Part shown: positions 1 through 8,975 of the stretch, piece after piece | Layout: every line of letters starts with the position of its first letter | Numbering within the stretch: the stretch's first letter is position 1 | Source: Bacillota bacterium | GTDB lineage: Bacteria > Bacillota > Clostridia > Christensenellales > Christensenellaceae | NCBI GenBank assembly: GCA_023393165.1 | Contig: JAEWMJ010000042.1 | Span: 62,001-126,000, forward strand | Length of the DNA: 64,000 nucleotides | Reading direction: 5' to 3' | Translations under genes and position numbers: made by a program | Notes under the pieces: generated by a model | Databases searched by the model: none | The model's input: only the letters and a program-made list of their open reading frames with translations | Told to the model about the DNA's origin: nothing

Positions 1-309
1 CTGGTTGTCTCGGTTTGCGAAGAGCATCATTCGCCCCTATGGTCCAATACTCTGCCTGAAGATCATTCACTGGCAAACTTTATCGATCATGATTTGGCAA
101 AACTGCCAAGGCAGAGCCTGCCCAAATATTATAGGATCAACGGCGCTTTGTATATAGTCAAAACGGAAAGTTTGATGAAACTGGACAATTTATACTCATG
201 CAAAAGTTACGCCTACATCATGTCCAAGGAAAACTCGATAGATATCGACGACAATCTTGATTTTGTTTTAACCGAAAATATCATAAATACACTCAGAATA
301 CAGCGATAA
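1..309 (+). CDS. neuA: CMP-nonulosonate (sialic/legionaminic acid) synthetase, C-terminal part
   Basis: This is a 102-residue C-terminal fragment in frame 1; the start lies upstream of the window. It reads through a SPLWSN motif, then LPKYYRINGALYI, and ends with the ENSIDID.NLDF signature near the C-terminus. These are hallmarks of the acylneuraminate cytidylyltransferase family, which activates a nonulosonic acid with CTP to give a CMP-sugar. The family assignment is firm. The exact substrate (N-acetylneuraminate, legionaminate or a relative) cannot be read from this part. neuB and neuC homologues sit about 11.5 kb downstream in the same orientation, so the fragment probably supplies the activation step for that pathway. 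The stop codon is at 307-309. Confidence 0.85.
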   Translation: MVVSVCEEHHSPLWSNTLPEDHSLANFIDHDLAKLPRQSLPKYYRINGALYIVKTESLMKLDNLYSCKSYAYIMSKENSIDIDDNLDFVLTENIINTLRIQR

Positions 310-422
310 AAACGCAAATAAAAGAACAGCGGGTCTCCGGCGGACTAAGAAATGTGCATATAAGAACAGTTTCTTAAAAGGACCAGTTTTTTGCAAAAAT
401 AATAAATAAAATGACAAGGATA

Positions 423-451
423 TTGTATATTAATTATAAACTTATTATAAT
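423..451 (+). promoter_or_regulatory. Predicted sigma-A promoter before glycosyltransferase gene
   Basis: A TTGTAT box at 423-428 is followed by a 17-base spacer and a perfect TATAAT at 446-451. It sits 70 bases before the chosen TTG start of the downstream glycosyltransferase. The 211-base gap between the two genes is AT-rich and shows nothing else clear. Confidence 0.5.
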
Positions 452-520
452 TTATATTAGTAGTTTTTGTCTTTTTTTAACAATAAAGTGGCCATAATGA
501 TTCCGGGAGGAAATTCGCTT

Positions 521-1462
521 TTGAAAAAAATATCCGTAGTTATACCTTGTTTTAATGAGGAAACGGCACTTCCTTTTTTTTATGAAGCCATAACCTCGAT
601 CAGCGGTGAAATGAGTTTTGTTGAATTTGAGTATTTATTTATTGACGACGGATCGACAGACGAAACTCTTGCATTGCTGAGAGAATTGGCTTTAAAGGAT
701 AACCGTATCCGGTTTGTCTCTTTTTCCAGAAATTTTGGCAAAGAAGCCGCTATGTTTGCAGGTATGGAACATTCCACAGGCGACTATGTGGTCATCATGG
801 ATGTAGATTTGCAGGATCCGCCCGACCTGATCCCGCAAATGTACGAGGCGGTCGTGAAAGAGGGGTACGATTGCGCAGGAACGCGAAGAGTCAACAGAAA
901 AGGCGAACCGCCCATACGGTCATTTTTTGCAAGACGGTTTTACCGGCTGATAAACAGGATTTCAAAAACCCAGATGCTGGATGGAGTCCGTGATTACCGC
1001 ATGATGACCAGAAAAATGGTAAACGCTATACTCTCCATGTGCGAATACAACCGTTTTTCGAAAGGTATATTCGGATGGGTCGGGTTCCGCACCAAATGGT
1101 TGGAATATGAAAACGTGGAGCGCGTGGCGGGTGAAACAAAGTGGTCCTTCTGGAAGCTGTTTATTTATTCTCTGGACGGTATCCTTGCTTTTTCAACCAT
1201 GCCTCTTGCGATTGCTTCTGTCGTTGGAATCATATTGTTCATTTTATCTATTGTCATGATAATATTTATAATCATCAGAACGCTGATCTGGGGTGACCCG
1301 GTTGCCGGCTGGCCTGCCATGGCGTGCATCATATTTTTGGTAGGCGGCATTCAGCTTCTTTGCCTGGGCATTGCTGGGCAGTATATTGCAAAATCTTATC
1401 TGGAAGTAAAGAAAAGGCCGATTTACATATCAAAGGAAACAGAAAAGGATTTATCCGAGTAG
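521..1462 (+). CDS. GtrB/DPM1-like polyprenyl-phosphate glycosyltransferase (GT2)
   Basis: This enzyme transfers a sugar from a nucleotide donor to polyprenyl phosphate at the cytoplasmic membrane. The N-terminal GT-A domain (about 1-225) begins KKISVVIPCFNEE and has the DDGSTD and DVDLQDPP motifs of the DPM1/GtrB family. Two hydrophobic segments near residues 235-260 and 270-300 match the usual C-terminal membrane pair. I chose the TTG at 521 because GGGAGG lies ten bases upstream and it places the start right at the conserved strand; an in-frame ATG at 467 would add 18 residues with no clear ribosome site. It probably makes a lipid-linked donor for one of the nearby large membrane proteins. 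The substrate is unknown. Confidence 0.85.
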   Translation: MKKISVVIPCFNEETALPFFYEAITSISGEMSFVEFEYLFIDDGSTDETLALLRELALKDNRIRFVSFSRNFGKEAAMFAGMEHSTGDYVVIMDVDLQDPPDLIPQMYEAVVKEGYDCAGTRRVNRKGEPPIRSFFARRFYRLINRISKTQMLDGVRDYRMMTRKMVNAILSMCEYNRFSKGIFGWVGFRTKWLEYENVERVAGETKWSFWKLFIYSLDGILAFSTMPLAIASVVGIILFILSIVMIIFIIIRTLIWGDPVAGWPAMACIIFLVGGIQLLCLGIAGQYIAKSYLEVKKRPIYISKETEKDLSE

Positions 1463-1536
1463 TCATTTTTTATTCATTGTATCTGCCGGACTGGAGCGCT
1501 CTTTGAGAAGGCAAATATTTGGCGGCGGTAAAGAAA

Positions 1537-1567
1537 AACCGGCAAATCGGTTTACGGTTTGCCGGTT
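1537..1567. terminator. Bidirectional terminator between convergent genes
   Basis: A 10-bp perfect stem (AACCGGCAAA, 1537-1546, with TTTGCCGGTT, 1558-1567) lies between two genes that end facing each other. A-runs and short T-runs flank it, so it can serve both strands. Confidence 0.6.
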
Positions 1568-1581
1568 TGTTGATCTTTGGA

Positions 1582-3369
1582 TCAGCCGCTGTATTGGGTC
1601 CCCATTTCATCCAATGATTGGGCTGTTTTTATTTTCATGATGAAAAATCCGTCCACGAATCCGCATACCTGATATTTTACCGGAATGCCATAGGTTTCAT
1701 AAAAATATTTGGTATAAGTGTCCAGCCTGTCCTGGGCGACAAAATATACGTGGTCGTTATCGATCAGATCGCGCGGCAGAGACTGCACGTCCGCGCGTTT
1801 TTTAAATTCCTCGTATGGAAGGCTTCTGGCCGTCCAGCCCCCCAAACCGTATGAATTGATATAATAATTCAGCGGCCTGGTCTCAAAAATGCTTTGACTT
1901 CTGTTATAGTTATAGAAAATTGGCTCCATTGCATAGACAAAAAAGTCGTTCTCCAGGTTATAGAAATAATCATAGAGCAGAACCTGGCGCGTATACAATT
2001 CGGCGACATCGGGTTTCTGGCGCTGCTCGGTCAGCTCCAGGCAATAGGAGAATGTGTCGTAAAAGGGATATATTGTGGAGGCCAGGACCAGTATCAGCGC
2101 TGTCAGGCGGAGGGCAGACGCCTTTTTGGGGCTTGCCTTTTTCAGAAACCTATCCTTTAATACCTGGGTGTCTATCAGACAAATCAGAAGCACCAGCCCG
2201 ATTACGTAATGCGGGAATATGACCCGGACCAAAGCCCGCTGGATAATAAAGAACACGGCCTGCATAAAAAATGGAAATATAAAAACGGCAATGGATAAAA
2301 GCTTGGCTTTTGATGTTGTGAGCGCAAAGTAAAACGCCACGGCCAGGGCGGCCAGCAGTACGATTGAATCGGATAAATACGCCCAGATGTTGCCCAGAAT
2401 ATCGAGGATACTGAAATTGTACCTGGATATGCTGTTGTAAGAGTCGTCAATCTTCTGCAGATTTTCCGTCGAAAATTTAGGATCATCCGGGAAATTGTGC
2501 GAGTAGAACATTTCATGGTCGTTCTGCGACCAGCCGTATTTTTCAAAGTTTTCCCGGTTTTCCTCATAGGACGGATAAAAGCGGTCCTGCATGTCCGTCC
2601 TTACTTCGTTGAATTTGCTGAAATCGCTCCACACAGGCGTGGATTTGTAAATGAAGCTGTTAACGGCGGTGAAAGCAAAGGATAAAAGCAGTACACCCGC
2701 GATAACCGCAACGGTGCGGACCGCTTCTTTTTTGTAGCGAAGGATTAAGAAAAACGCGTAAACAGCGCCGATCGCAACGGCGGAAACGATCACGCTTTCA
2801 CGGATCATGACGGCCACTACGCAAAATACCGCGGCGGAAATTAGAAGAAAAAGCTTTCTTGGTTTATCTTTTATAAAGAATGAATAGGCGATGTTTAAAA
2901 ATGCGCTGGAGAGAACAAAGTATGCAATGATTGTGTAGGTGAAATTAAGAAGGGTAAGTAAATATACGGCAGGGAATATCGCAAAGCCTACTGCAAAACC
3001 GACTTTGCCTCCCAGCCTTTGTGCGAGGACCGCCGCAATGAAGGACGTCGATAAGAGCAGCATTCCGGCCATAACTATACCGTACCAGTTCAGTTCGGGA
3101 AACGTCCTGTACAAAAAAGCAATGAAAGAACCCAAAACAGCGTTCAGATAAACGCATAACCCGTCGCTTGGGCCTTTTGAGCCGTTCAGTAGGTTTTGGA
3201 TCTGGACATCGTCCATGATATGAAAACCTATATACGCAAGCCGGTTTGTAATTTTCATTAAAACAAAACCGATGATGGCGAAAATAACAATATAGATCAG
3301 TAATCTTTGCAGTGAATCTTTCTCACCAAAGACAGTAACTTTTCTTTTGGCAGACAGCTTAGTTTCCAT
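1582..3369 (-). CDS. Large multispanning membrane protein, possible GT-C type
   Basis: This is a protein of 595 residues with roughly twelve hydrophobic segments and a polar loop at about 250-310. I do not recognise a named family. The early MDD motif after the first membrane segment (about residue 55), in a first extracytoplasmic loop, resembles the acidic motif of GT-C glycosyltransferases that use polyprenyl-linked sugars; this is inference. The start at 3369 is chosen because GAAGGAG lies five bases before it; a longer reading frame begins 11 codons upstream. It is the second gene of a minus-strand pair, 54 bases behind another giant membrane protein. Together with the polyprenyl-phosphate glycosyltransferase this suggests extracytoplasmic decoration of a glycan. 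Confidence 0.6.
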   Translation of the reverse strand: METKLSAKRKVTVFGEKDSLQRLLIYIVIFAIIGFVLMKITNRLAYIGFHIMDDVQIQNLLNGSKGPSDGLCVYLNAVLGSFIAFLYRTFPELNWYGIVMAGMLLLSTSFIAAVLAQRLGGKVGFAVGFAIFPAVYLLTLLNFTYTIIAYFVLSSAFLNIAYSFFIKDKPRKLFLLISAAVFCVVAVMIRESVIVSAVAIGAVYAFFLILRYKKEAVRTVAVIAGVLLLSFAFTAVNSFIYKSTPVWSDFSKFNEVRTDMQDRFYPSYEENRENFEKYGWSQNDHEMFYSHNFPDDPKFSTENLQKIDDSYNSISRYNFSILDILGNIWAYLSDSIVLLAALAVAFYFALTTSKAKLLSIAVFIFPFFMQAVFFIIQRALVRVIFPHYVIGLVLLICLIDTQVLKDRFLKKASPKKASALRLTALILVLASTIYPFYDTFSYCLELTEQRQKPDVAELYTRQVLLYDYFYNLENDFFVYAMEPIFYNYNRSQSIFETRPLNYYINSYGLGGWTARSLPYEEFKKRADVQSLPRDLIDNDHVYFVAQDRLDTYTKYFYETYGIPVKYQVCGFVDGFFIMKIKTAQSLDEMGTQYSG

Positions 3370-3423
3370 AATGACTCCTTCATTGATATAAATTAACATC
3401 ACATAAGCATTAATTTTAAAAAG

Positions 3424-5556
3424 TTATTTTAATTTATATATTACGATATCGTTGTTGCCGAATACGATATCGCCGTATTCGTATGGAAGCTGGAATGATG
3501 CGCTTGTATACTCTGAACGTATCAGATATTGCACCCCGGCTTGTTTGAGTTTCTGGATTGCTGCTGCGTCGTTTTGGTATACAAGCTTCATTGTGGACAG
3601 CTTGTCGTTTATGATTGCTTCATAGTTCTTTTCCGCAGTATTGGTATATTCGTAGCCTTCAATATAGAATTGTCTTTCGCTGAAAGCCGAATAGTAAAAA
3701 TAACGCGCATCGTTCAGAACTTCATTGGGCGTATAATAATAACGGTCTCCCGCAATAACCGCGTCTTTGGGAGTATTGTCCCGTAACCACAGCAAACCCT
3801 CGTATTCGCCGTAAGAGATGCTGTCCGCGTTCGGCGTTTCGTTGAGCACGGGCGTATCTGTAAGCCCTGCAGCAGGATACGTTTTCAGTACCGTTCCGTT
3901 TGTACTGACGATGTTTTTTACACATAATACGGCGTTCAGCGCAAGAAGAGCCGAAACGGCCGTAAGAAGTATTCTTTTGGGCAACTTTCCGCCTGTTTTG
4001 GATGCGGATAAGAAGTATCTTTTTAATACAAGCACGATGGCAAGCAGGGAAAAAGGAATGTCTGCCATGATAAAGAACATATTGGATTGGCCGGGCTGAG
4101 TGATCACCGAAGCCATGATTATTCCGGCGGCAATGGATATGAAAAGAAAAATCTCTTTTTTGACGTCCTCCCTGCGCCATTTTATCAGTGCAAACAGCAG
4201 GAGTACGAATGCCGTAACCACAGACGTATAATTTAACACAAGAAAAACAGGATAAGTGATGAACTTGATCATAAAAGGGGACAGCGCCGCCCCCCAGTTG
4301 TTGACAGCCCAGACAAAATAATCGGGTCCGGAAGAGGTCATAAGGGTCGCAAAGCCTTTGGTAAAACCGTTGAATCCCGAAACATTCAACATGACGACCA
4401 GAAATGAGAACCCGAGTATGATGACCGCCGCCAGACCGTGTATGATCATGACCTTTATATTTTTTTTCTTAAATATCTGGCGCAGCAGCAGCACGCCGAA
4501 TCCGGCAATCAGCACGAGTGCAAAAGGGCCCTTTGCAAAGCATGCCATTCCAAAGAAAAGGCTGCCCAGCCAGAAATTTTTATCGGTTATCTTTGCGGTC
4601 TCCATGTTCTGCGTATATTTCAGAAAGAAATATAAGGACAAGGCGCATAAGGCGATCCCAAAAGTCGTTCCGAACGCTGCCCACATAACATGGGCAAAAA
4701 GATACTGATCTGCCAAAAGGACCAGAACGACCGCCAATCCGGTGAAGAGAACGTTTTTGATATACCGAGAAAAAACAATATACAGCGAAGATGCAAACAA
4801 CATGATCTGTGTGACCGCAAAAAATTTGAAATTCAGGTCAAAAGAGGAGAGGCCGAATATATTTTTATAAATGGCTAAAAACATGTTGTATAAATAATGG
4901 TAGTTAAAAGAAAAGCCAAGGTTCCGGATGTCCTGGGGGGGCAGATGCAGGTATAATGCGGTAATGTTGCCGACATTAAAAAGGCTGTCATGGTAATAAT
5001 GCGTATAGGGCGTAAAATCCGGCGTAAAGTTGTTCAGTATGGTGTAGAAGAGGATGATGATCAGAAATGCCGCCGTAATAATGGATAATAAAGCGGCATT
5101 GGCGTTATCGCTCTTCAGCGTCTTAAATAAGCTTCTTTTTTTATAGAGGGGGATCAGGCTCAGCGCCGATACCGCTATCATTACATATAATAAATAATCC
5201 TGAAGATGTATAAGATAAACGATAATATAAAAGACGATGTTTATAAATATACCTAAAAAATAGGACAGGCAGATAAATCTGATTTTGTCCCGCGAAACGG
5301 ATATCAAAGCCGCAAACGCCATTCCGGGAATAAGGGTGAAAACGATTTGTCCCAGAAAATATTCAGCGACATAAACGGGTTCCACATCCCCATAATAGGA
5401 TAGGATAATAAGATAGGCGGCGGCGAAAACAACGGAGAAGATTTTCCAGGGAAAATGTGCGAGAATCCTGTTTGACTTTGGTTCCCGCTCTAAAGACTCC
5501 CCCGGATTACAAAGGGTTGAGCCCGAATCAGATTGCATTTTCATATGAACGACCAT
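3424..5556 (-). CDS. Very large membrane protein with soluble C-terminal domain
   Basis: This 710-residue protein has a short charged N-terminus, about 13 or more membrane segments over residues 35-530, and a soluble tail of about 170 residues. The tail carries WLRDNTPKDAVIAGDRYY and SAFSERQFYIEGYEY, motifs that recur in large uncharacterised bacterial membrane proteins of the GT-C type. A loop with HLPPQDIRNLGFSFNYHYLYN lies near residue 210. A glycosyltransferase or polymerase role in surface polysaccharide assembly is plausible from context but not shown. Start choice is weak: ATGs at 5556, 5544 and 5538 are all possible, and none has a strong ribosome site. It is divergent from rfbF and cotranscribed with the next minus-strand gene. 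Confidence 0.6.
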   Translation of the reverse strand: MVVHMKMQSDSGSTLCNPGESLEREPKSNRILAHFPWKIFSVVFAAAYLIILSYYGDVEPVYVAEYFLGQIVFTLIPGMAFAALISVSRDKIRFICLSYFLGIFINIVFYIIVYLIHLQDYLLYVMIAVSALSLIPLYKKRSLFKTLKSDNANAALLSIITAAFLIIILFYTILNNFTPDFTPYTHYYHDSLFNVGNITALYLHLPPQDIRNLGFSFNYHYLYNMFLAIYKNIFGLSSFDLNFKFFAVTQIMLFASSLYIVFSRYIKNVLFTGLAVVLVLLADQYLFAHVMWAAFGTTFGIALCALSLYFFLKYTQNMETAKITDKNFWLGSLFFGMACFAKGPFALVLIAGFGVLLLRQIFKKKNIKVMIIHGLAAVIILGFSFLVVMLNVSGFNGFTKGFATLMTSSGPDYFVWAVNNWGAALSPFMIKFITYPVFLVLNYTSVVTAFVLLLFALIKWRREDVKKEIFLFISIAAGIIMASVITQPGQSNMFFIMADIPFSLLAIVLVLKRYFLSASKTGGKLPKRILLTAVSALLALNAVLCVKNIVSTNGTVLKTYPAAGLTDTPVLNETPNADSISYGEYEGLLWLRDNTPKDAVIAGDRYYYTPNEVLNDARYFYYSAFSERQFYIEGYEYTNTAEKNYEAIINDKLSTMKLVYQNDAAAIQKLKQAGVQYLIRSEYTSASFQLPYEYGDIVFGNNDIVIYKLK

Positions 5557-5614
5557 TTTTCTACAATATATATTGAAAATATTATCATATAATTTTTATG
5601 AATGCAATATTGCT

Positions 5615-5644
5615 CTGACACTGCTGTGCAAATATGTATATAAT
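5615..5644 (+). promoter_or_regulatory. Possible upstream promoter for the rfb/neu operon
   Basis: CTGACA at 5615-5620 and a perfect TATAAT at 5639-5644 are separated by 18 bases. It lies upstream of a second, closer promoter. It would give a leader of about 125 bases. Confidence 0.4.
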
Positions 5645-5700
5645 GTAAAACATTAGTAAGGCTGAACGTGTTGTTTTAGACATCTGCAAATACCGTTTTA

Positions 5701-5729
5701 TTTACAATACACATGCCGTATGGTATACT
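5701..5729 (+). promoter_or_regulatory. Predicted promoter of the rfbFGH-neuBC operon
   Basis: TTTACA at 5701-5706, a 17-base spacer and TATACT at 5724-5729 form a good sigma-A promoter. It lies about 47 bases before the ATG of rfbF. The eight genes that follow have gaps of 16 bases or less, so this promoter probably drives all of them. Confidence 0.6.
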
Positions 5730-5776
5730 TTTTCCATAGTTGTGATAAAATTCTAAAGGTTAGACTAGGAGAAAAA

Positions 5777-6550
5777 ATGAAGGTTGTAATTTTAGCCGGA
5801 GGTTTTGGCACGCGTATCAGCGAAGAATCGCAGTTTAAGCCTAAGCCGATGATCGAGATCGGCAATATGCCCATACTCTGGCATATTATGAAAAGCTATT
5901 CCTGTTATGGATTCAACGACTTCATCATCTGCTGCGGATACAAGGGTTTTGTAATAAAAGAATACTTTGCGAACTATTATCTGCACCATTCGGATGTAAC
6001 GTTTGATTTTTGCAATCAGAATAATATGACCATACATAACAACATTGCGGAACCCTGGAAAGTCACGCTGGTCGATACAGGCCTCAATACCATGACCGGC
6101 GGACGCGTGAAGCGCGTGGAGAAATACATTGGCGGCGAGACGTTCATGATGACCTACGGCGACGGCGTATGCGACGTAGACCCGAACAATATACTCAAAT
6201 TCCACAGGCAAAAAGGCAAAGTTGCCACACTGACGGTAATTCAGCCCTCCGCCAGATTCGGAATGATTGATTTTGACAGCGAGGATAATGTAACATCCTT
6301 TGCCGAAAAGCCGTCTTCGGACAGCGATTGGATCAACGGCGGCTTCATGGTGCTGGAACCTGAAATTTTTGATTATCTGGAAGGCGACGGCACCATATTC
6401 GAACGGTCTCCGCTTGAAAGGCTTTCACAGGAAGGTAAACTTTGCGCTTACAGGCATACGGGATTCTGGCAATGCATGGATACCCTCAGGGACAAGCTTT
6501 ATCTGGAAGAACTGATTCAAAAAAACAAGGCTCCGTGGATGGTATGGTAA
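5777..6550 (+). CDS. rfbF: Glucose-1-phosphate cytidylyltransferase
   Basis: This enzyme converts glucose 1-phosphate and CTP to CDP-glucose, the first step to CDP-3,6-dideoxyhexoses. The 257-residue protein opens with the nucleotidyltransferase signature LAGGFGTRISEES and has MTYGDGVCDVD at about 125-135, which binds the metal and sugar. Length is normal for RfbF/DdhA. I set the start at the ATG 5777 because AGGAGA ends four bases before it; the frame is open to an ATG at 5720, but that codon sits next to the predicted -10 box. It abuts rfbG directly (stop at 6548-6550, next ATG at 6551), so the two are translationally coupled. Confidence 0.93.
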   Translation: MKVVILAGGFGTRISEESQFKPKPMIEIGNMPILWHIMKSYSCYGFNDFIICCGYKGFVIKEYFANYYLHHSDVTFDFCNQNNMTIHNNIAEPWKVTLVDTGLNTMTGGRVKRVEKYIGGETFMMTYGDGVCDVDPNNILKFHRQKGKVATLTVIQPSARFGMIDFDSEDNVTSFAEKPSSDSDWINGGFMVLEPEIFDYLEGDGTIFERSPLERLSQEGKLCAYRHTGFWQCMDTLRDKLYLEELIQKNKAPWMVW

Positions 6551-7615
6551 ATGGAACTGTTGGATTTTTTCAAGGATAAAAAGGTTTTTATCACCGGGAA
6601 CACCGGTTTTAAAGGCAGCTGGCTTTCGGCTCTGCTTTTGCGCGCCGGCGCAGAGATCTTCGGCTATGCCCTTGCGCCTCCTGCCGAACCGTCCCTTTTC
6701 GGCATGTGCGGCCTTGAAAACAAAATGCACGCGGAAACAGGCGATATCCGGGATATTGACAGGCTCCGAAGTGTTTTTAACGATTTTAAGCCTGAAATTG
6801 TGATCCATATGGCGGCCCAGCCGCTTGTGATAGATTCGTATAAAGACCCCGCATATACGTTTGACGTAAACGTTATGGGTACGGTCAACATTCTGGAATG
6901 CGTAAGAAATTCCGGCGATACAAAGGCTTTTTTAAATGTTACCACCGACAAGGTATATAAAAACAACGAATGGCATTGGGGTTACAGGGAGGACGACGCT
7001 TTGTGCGGACAGGACCCGTACTCAAACAGCAAATCCTGTTCAGAGCTCGTTACATACAGCTACCGGGAAAGCTTTTTTGGAAAGGAAGCGCACAAGGCGG
7101 CAGTGGCGACGGCACGGGCCGGAAACGTCATCGGCGGAGGCGATTTTTCTGAGAACCGCATACTGCCCGATTGCGTACGCGCGGCAATGCGGCATGAGAA
7201 AATCATTGTGCGGAACAAGGATTCTATCCGGCCGTGGCAGCATGTTTTGGAGCCGCTTCGCGGATACCTGATGATAATAAAAAAGCTGTATGAATGCGGA
7301 AAAGAATATGCCGGAGCTTATAATATCGGGCCCCGGGAGGAAGATTGCGTGACGGTTGAGAGGCTGGCGCAGCTTTTCTGCAGGTATTGGCCGGGAGCGG
7401 AATGGGAGTATATACCCAAGCCGGGCGCGGTGCATGAAGCGGCGTTCCTGAAACTGGACGGGGCCAAGACGCGGAACGTAATCGGATATGACCCGAAATG
7501 GAACATTGATGCGGCGGTCCGCAAAACGGTGGAATGGAGCCGCGCATTCGCAGACGGCGGAGATATGTATGATCTGACGCTTTCACAGATCGACGAATAT
7601 TTTGAATTGAAATAA
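6551..7615 (+). CDS. rfbG: CDP-glucose 4,6-dehydratase
   Basis: This short-chain dehydrogenase converts CDP-glucose to CDP-4-keto-6-deoxyglucose with bound NAD. The 354-residue protein has the Rossmann motif GNTGFKG at residues 16-22, the catalytic YSNSK (Tyr-x3-Lys) at about 157-161, and TTDKVY at about 132-137, where the active-site Thr/Asp belong. It follows rfbF with no intergenic base and precedes rfbH by ten bases. Its product is the substrate of RfbH. The assignment is strong because family, length and gene order all agree. Confidence 0.94.
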   Translation: MELLDFFKDKKVFITGNTGFKGSWLSALLLRAGAEIFGYALAPPAEPSLFGMCGLENKMHAETGDIRDIDRLRSVFNDFKPEIVIHMAAQPLVIDSYKDPAYTFDVNVMGTVNILECVRNSGDTKAFLNVTTDKVYKNNEWHWGYREDDALCGQDPYSNSKSCSELVTYSYRESFFGKEAHKAAVATARAGNVIGGGDFSENRILPDCVRAAMRHEKIIVRNKDSIRPWQHVLEPLRGYLMIIKKLYECGKEYAGAYNIGPREEDCVTVERLAQLFCRYWPGAEWEYIPKPGAVHEAAFLKLDGAKTRNVIGYDPKWNIDAAVRKTVEWSRAFADGGDMYDLTLSQIDEYFELK

Positions 7616-7625
7616 AGGAAAAGAT

Positions 7626-8975
7626 ATGTTTGAAAACCTGACTGAATCAGATGCAAGACAGAAAATGCTGGAATTGACCGAAGAGTACTACACTCTATAC
7701 AGGAAGAAGCCGGATTACAAGGAGGGGGACAGGATACCCTACGCCAGCCGTGTTTTTGACGCGGAGGAGATGAAAAACCTGGTGGATTCCGCGCTGGAAT
7801 TCTGGCTTACCGCGGGAAGATACGCACAGCAGTTTGAAAAGGAATTTGCTGCTTTTTTAGGCGTCAGGCATTGTCTTCTGGTGAATTCCGGGTCATCTGC
7901 AAACCTGTTGGCTTTTATGGCCCTGACCTCGGACCTTTTGGGGGATAGGCGTGTCCTGCCCGGCGATGAAGTGATCACCGTTGCGGCCGGTTTCCCAACG
8001 ACCGTTACGCCTGTCATACAGTACGGGGCGGTGCCCGTTTTTGCGGACGTAATTATTCCGTCCTACAATATCGATACTGACCAGCTTGAAGAATTGAAGT
8101 CGCCCAAAACGAAAGCGGTGATGCTCGCTCATACGCTGGGAAATCCGTTCAACATCAAAAAAGTAAAAGAATTTTGCGATAAATACGGGCTTTGGCTGAT
8201 TGAAGACAATTGCGACGCTCTGGGATCGGCATATACGCTGGACGGAGAAAAAAAATATACCGGAACGTTTGGCGATATCGGCACATCCAGTTTTTATCCT
8301 CCGCACCATATGACGATGGGGGAAGGCGGAGCGGTTTATACGTCCGATCCGCTCCTTTATAAGATCGCGCTGTCCATGCGAGACTGGGGAAGAGACTGCG
8401 TATGCCCATCCGGGCACGACAATTATTGCGGGCACAGGTTTGATAAGCAGTACGGCGCGCTTCCGCTGGGATATGACCATAAATATGTGTATTCCCATTT
8501 CGGTTATAATTTAAAGGCGACTGATTTGCAGGCCGCGATCGGATGCGCGCAGCTTAAAAAACTGCCTTCCTTTATAGAAAAGAGAAAGCATAATTGGGCG
8601 CGTCTGCACGGCGCGCTTATGTGCTGCCAGGATAAACTGATACTTCCCGAACCCGAGCCGGGCGCCGATCCGTCGTGGTTTGGGTTCTTGATTACCGTAA
8701 TAAAGGAAAGCGGTATTGAAAGGAATGATTTTGTCCGTAAGTTGGAATCTTCGGGCATCCAGACCAGGATGCTTTTTGCCGGAAATCTGGCAAAGCATCC
8801 TTGCTTTGACCGCATGCGGCAGACGAACACGGGATACAGGGCGCCGCTGCCCCTTAACAATACGGACCGGATCATGAACGAAACGTTTTGGGTGGGCGTC
8901 TATCCCGGCATGACGGACGAGATGATCGATCGTATCGCCCGGGTTATCATCGATGTTTGCAAGGGACAGCAATGA
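7626..8975 (+). CDS. rfbH: CDP-4-keto-6-deoxyglucose 3-dehydrase (PMP and [2Fe-2S] dependent)
   Basis: RfbH/DdhC (E1) removes the C3 hydroxyl of CDP-4-keto-6-deoxyglucose using pyridoxamine phosphate. In the aminotransferase-like fold the usual PLP lysine is replaced by histidine, seen here as SFYPPHHMTMGEGG at about 223-236. Cysteines in RDCVCPSGHDNYC, followed by GHRF (about 257-269), fit the family's unusual [2Fe-2S] cluster. At 449 residues it is slightly longer than the usual 437 or so. Its partner reductase (E3, DdhD/AscD) is not in this window and must be supplied elsewhere. The stop codon overlaps the next start as ATGA at 8972-8975. Confidence 0.93.
   Translation: MFENLTESDARQKMLELTEEYYTLYRKKPDYKEGDRIPYASRVFDAEEMKNLVDSALEFWLTAGRYAQQFEKEFAAFLGVRHCLLVNSGSSANLLAFMALTSDLLGDRRVLPGDEVITVAAGFPTTVTPVIQYGAVPVFADVIIPSYNIDTDQLEELKSPKTKAVMLAHTLGNPFNIKKVKEFCDKYGLWLIEDNCDALGSAYTLDGEKKYTGTFGDIGTSSFYPPHHMTMGEGGAVYTSDPLLYKIALSMRDWGRDCVCPSGHDNYCGHRFDKQYGALPLGYDHKYVYSHFGYNLKATDLQAAIGCAQLKKLPSFIEKRKHNWARLHGALMCCQDKLILPEPEPGADPSWFGFLITVIKESGIERNDFVRKLESSGIQTRMLFAGNLAKHPCFDRMRQTNTGYRAPLPLNNTDRIMNETFWVGVYPGMTDEMIDRIARVIIDVCKGQQ

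Noticed and set aside
5720..5776. N-terminal extension of rfbF from an ATG at 5720
   Set aside because: The ATG lies directly beside the predicted -10 box (5724-5729), and the extension is not family-like. ATG 5777 has AGGAGA and matches the start of known RfbF proteins.
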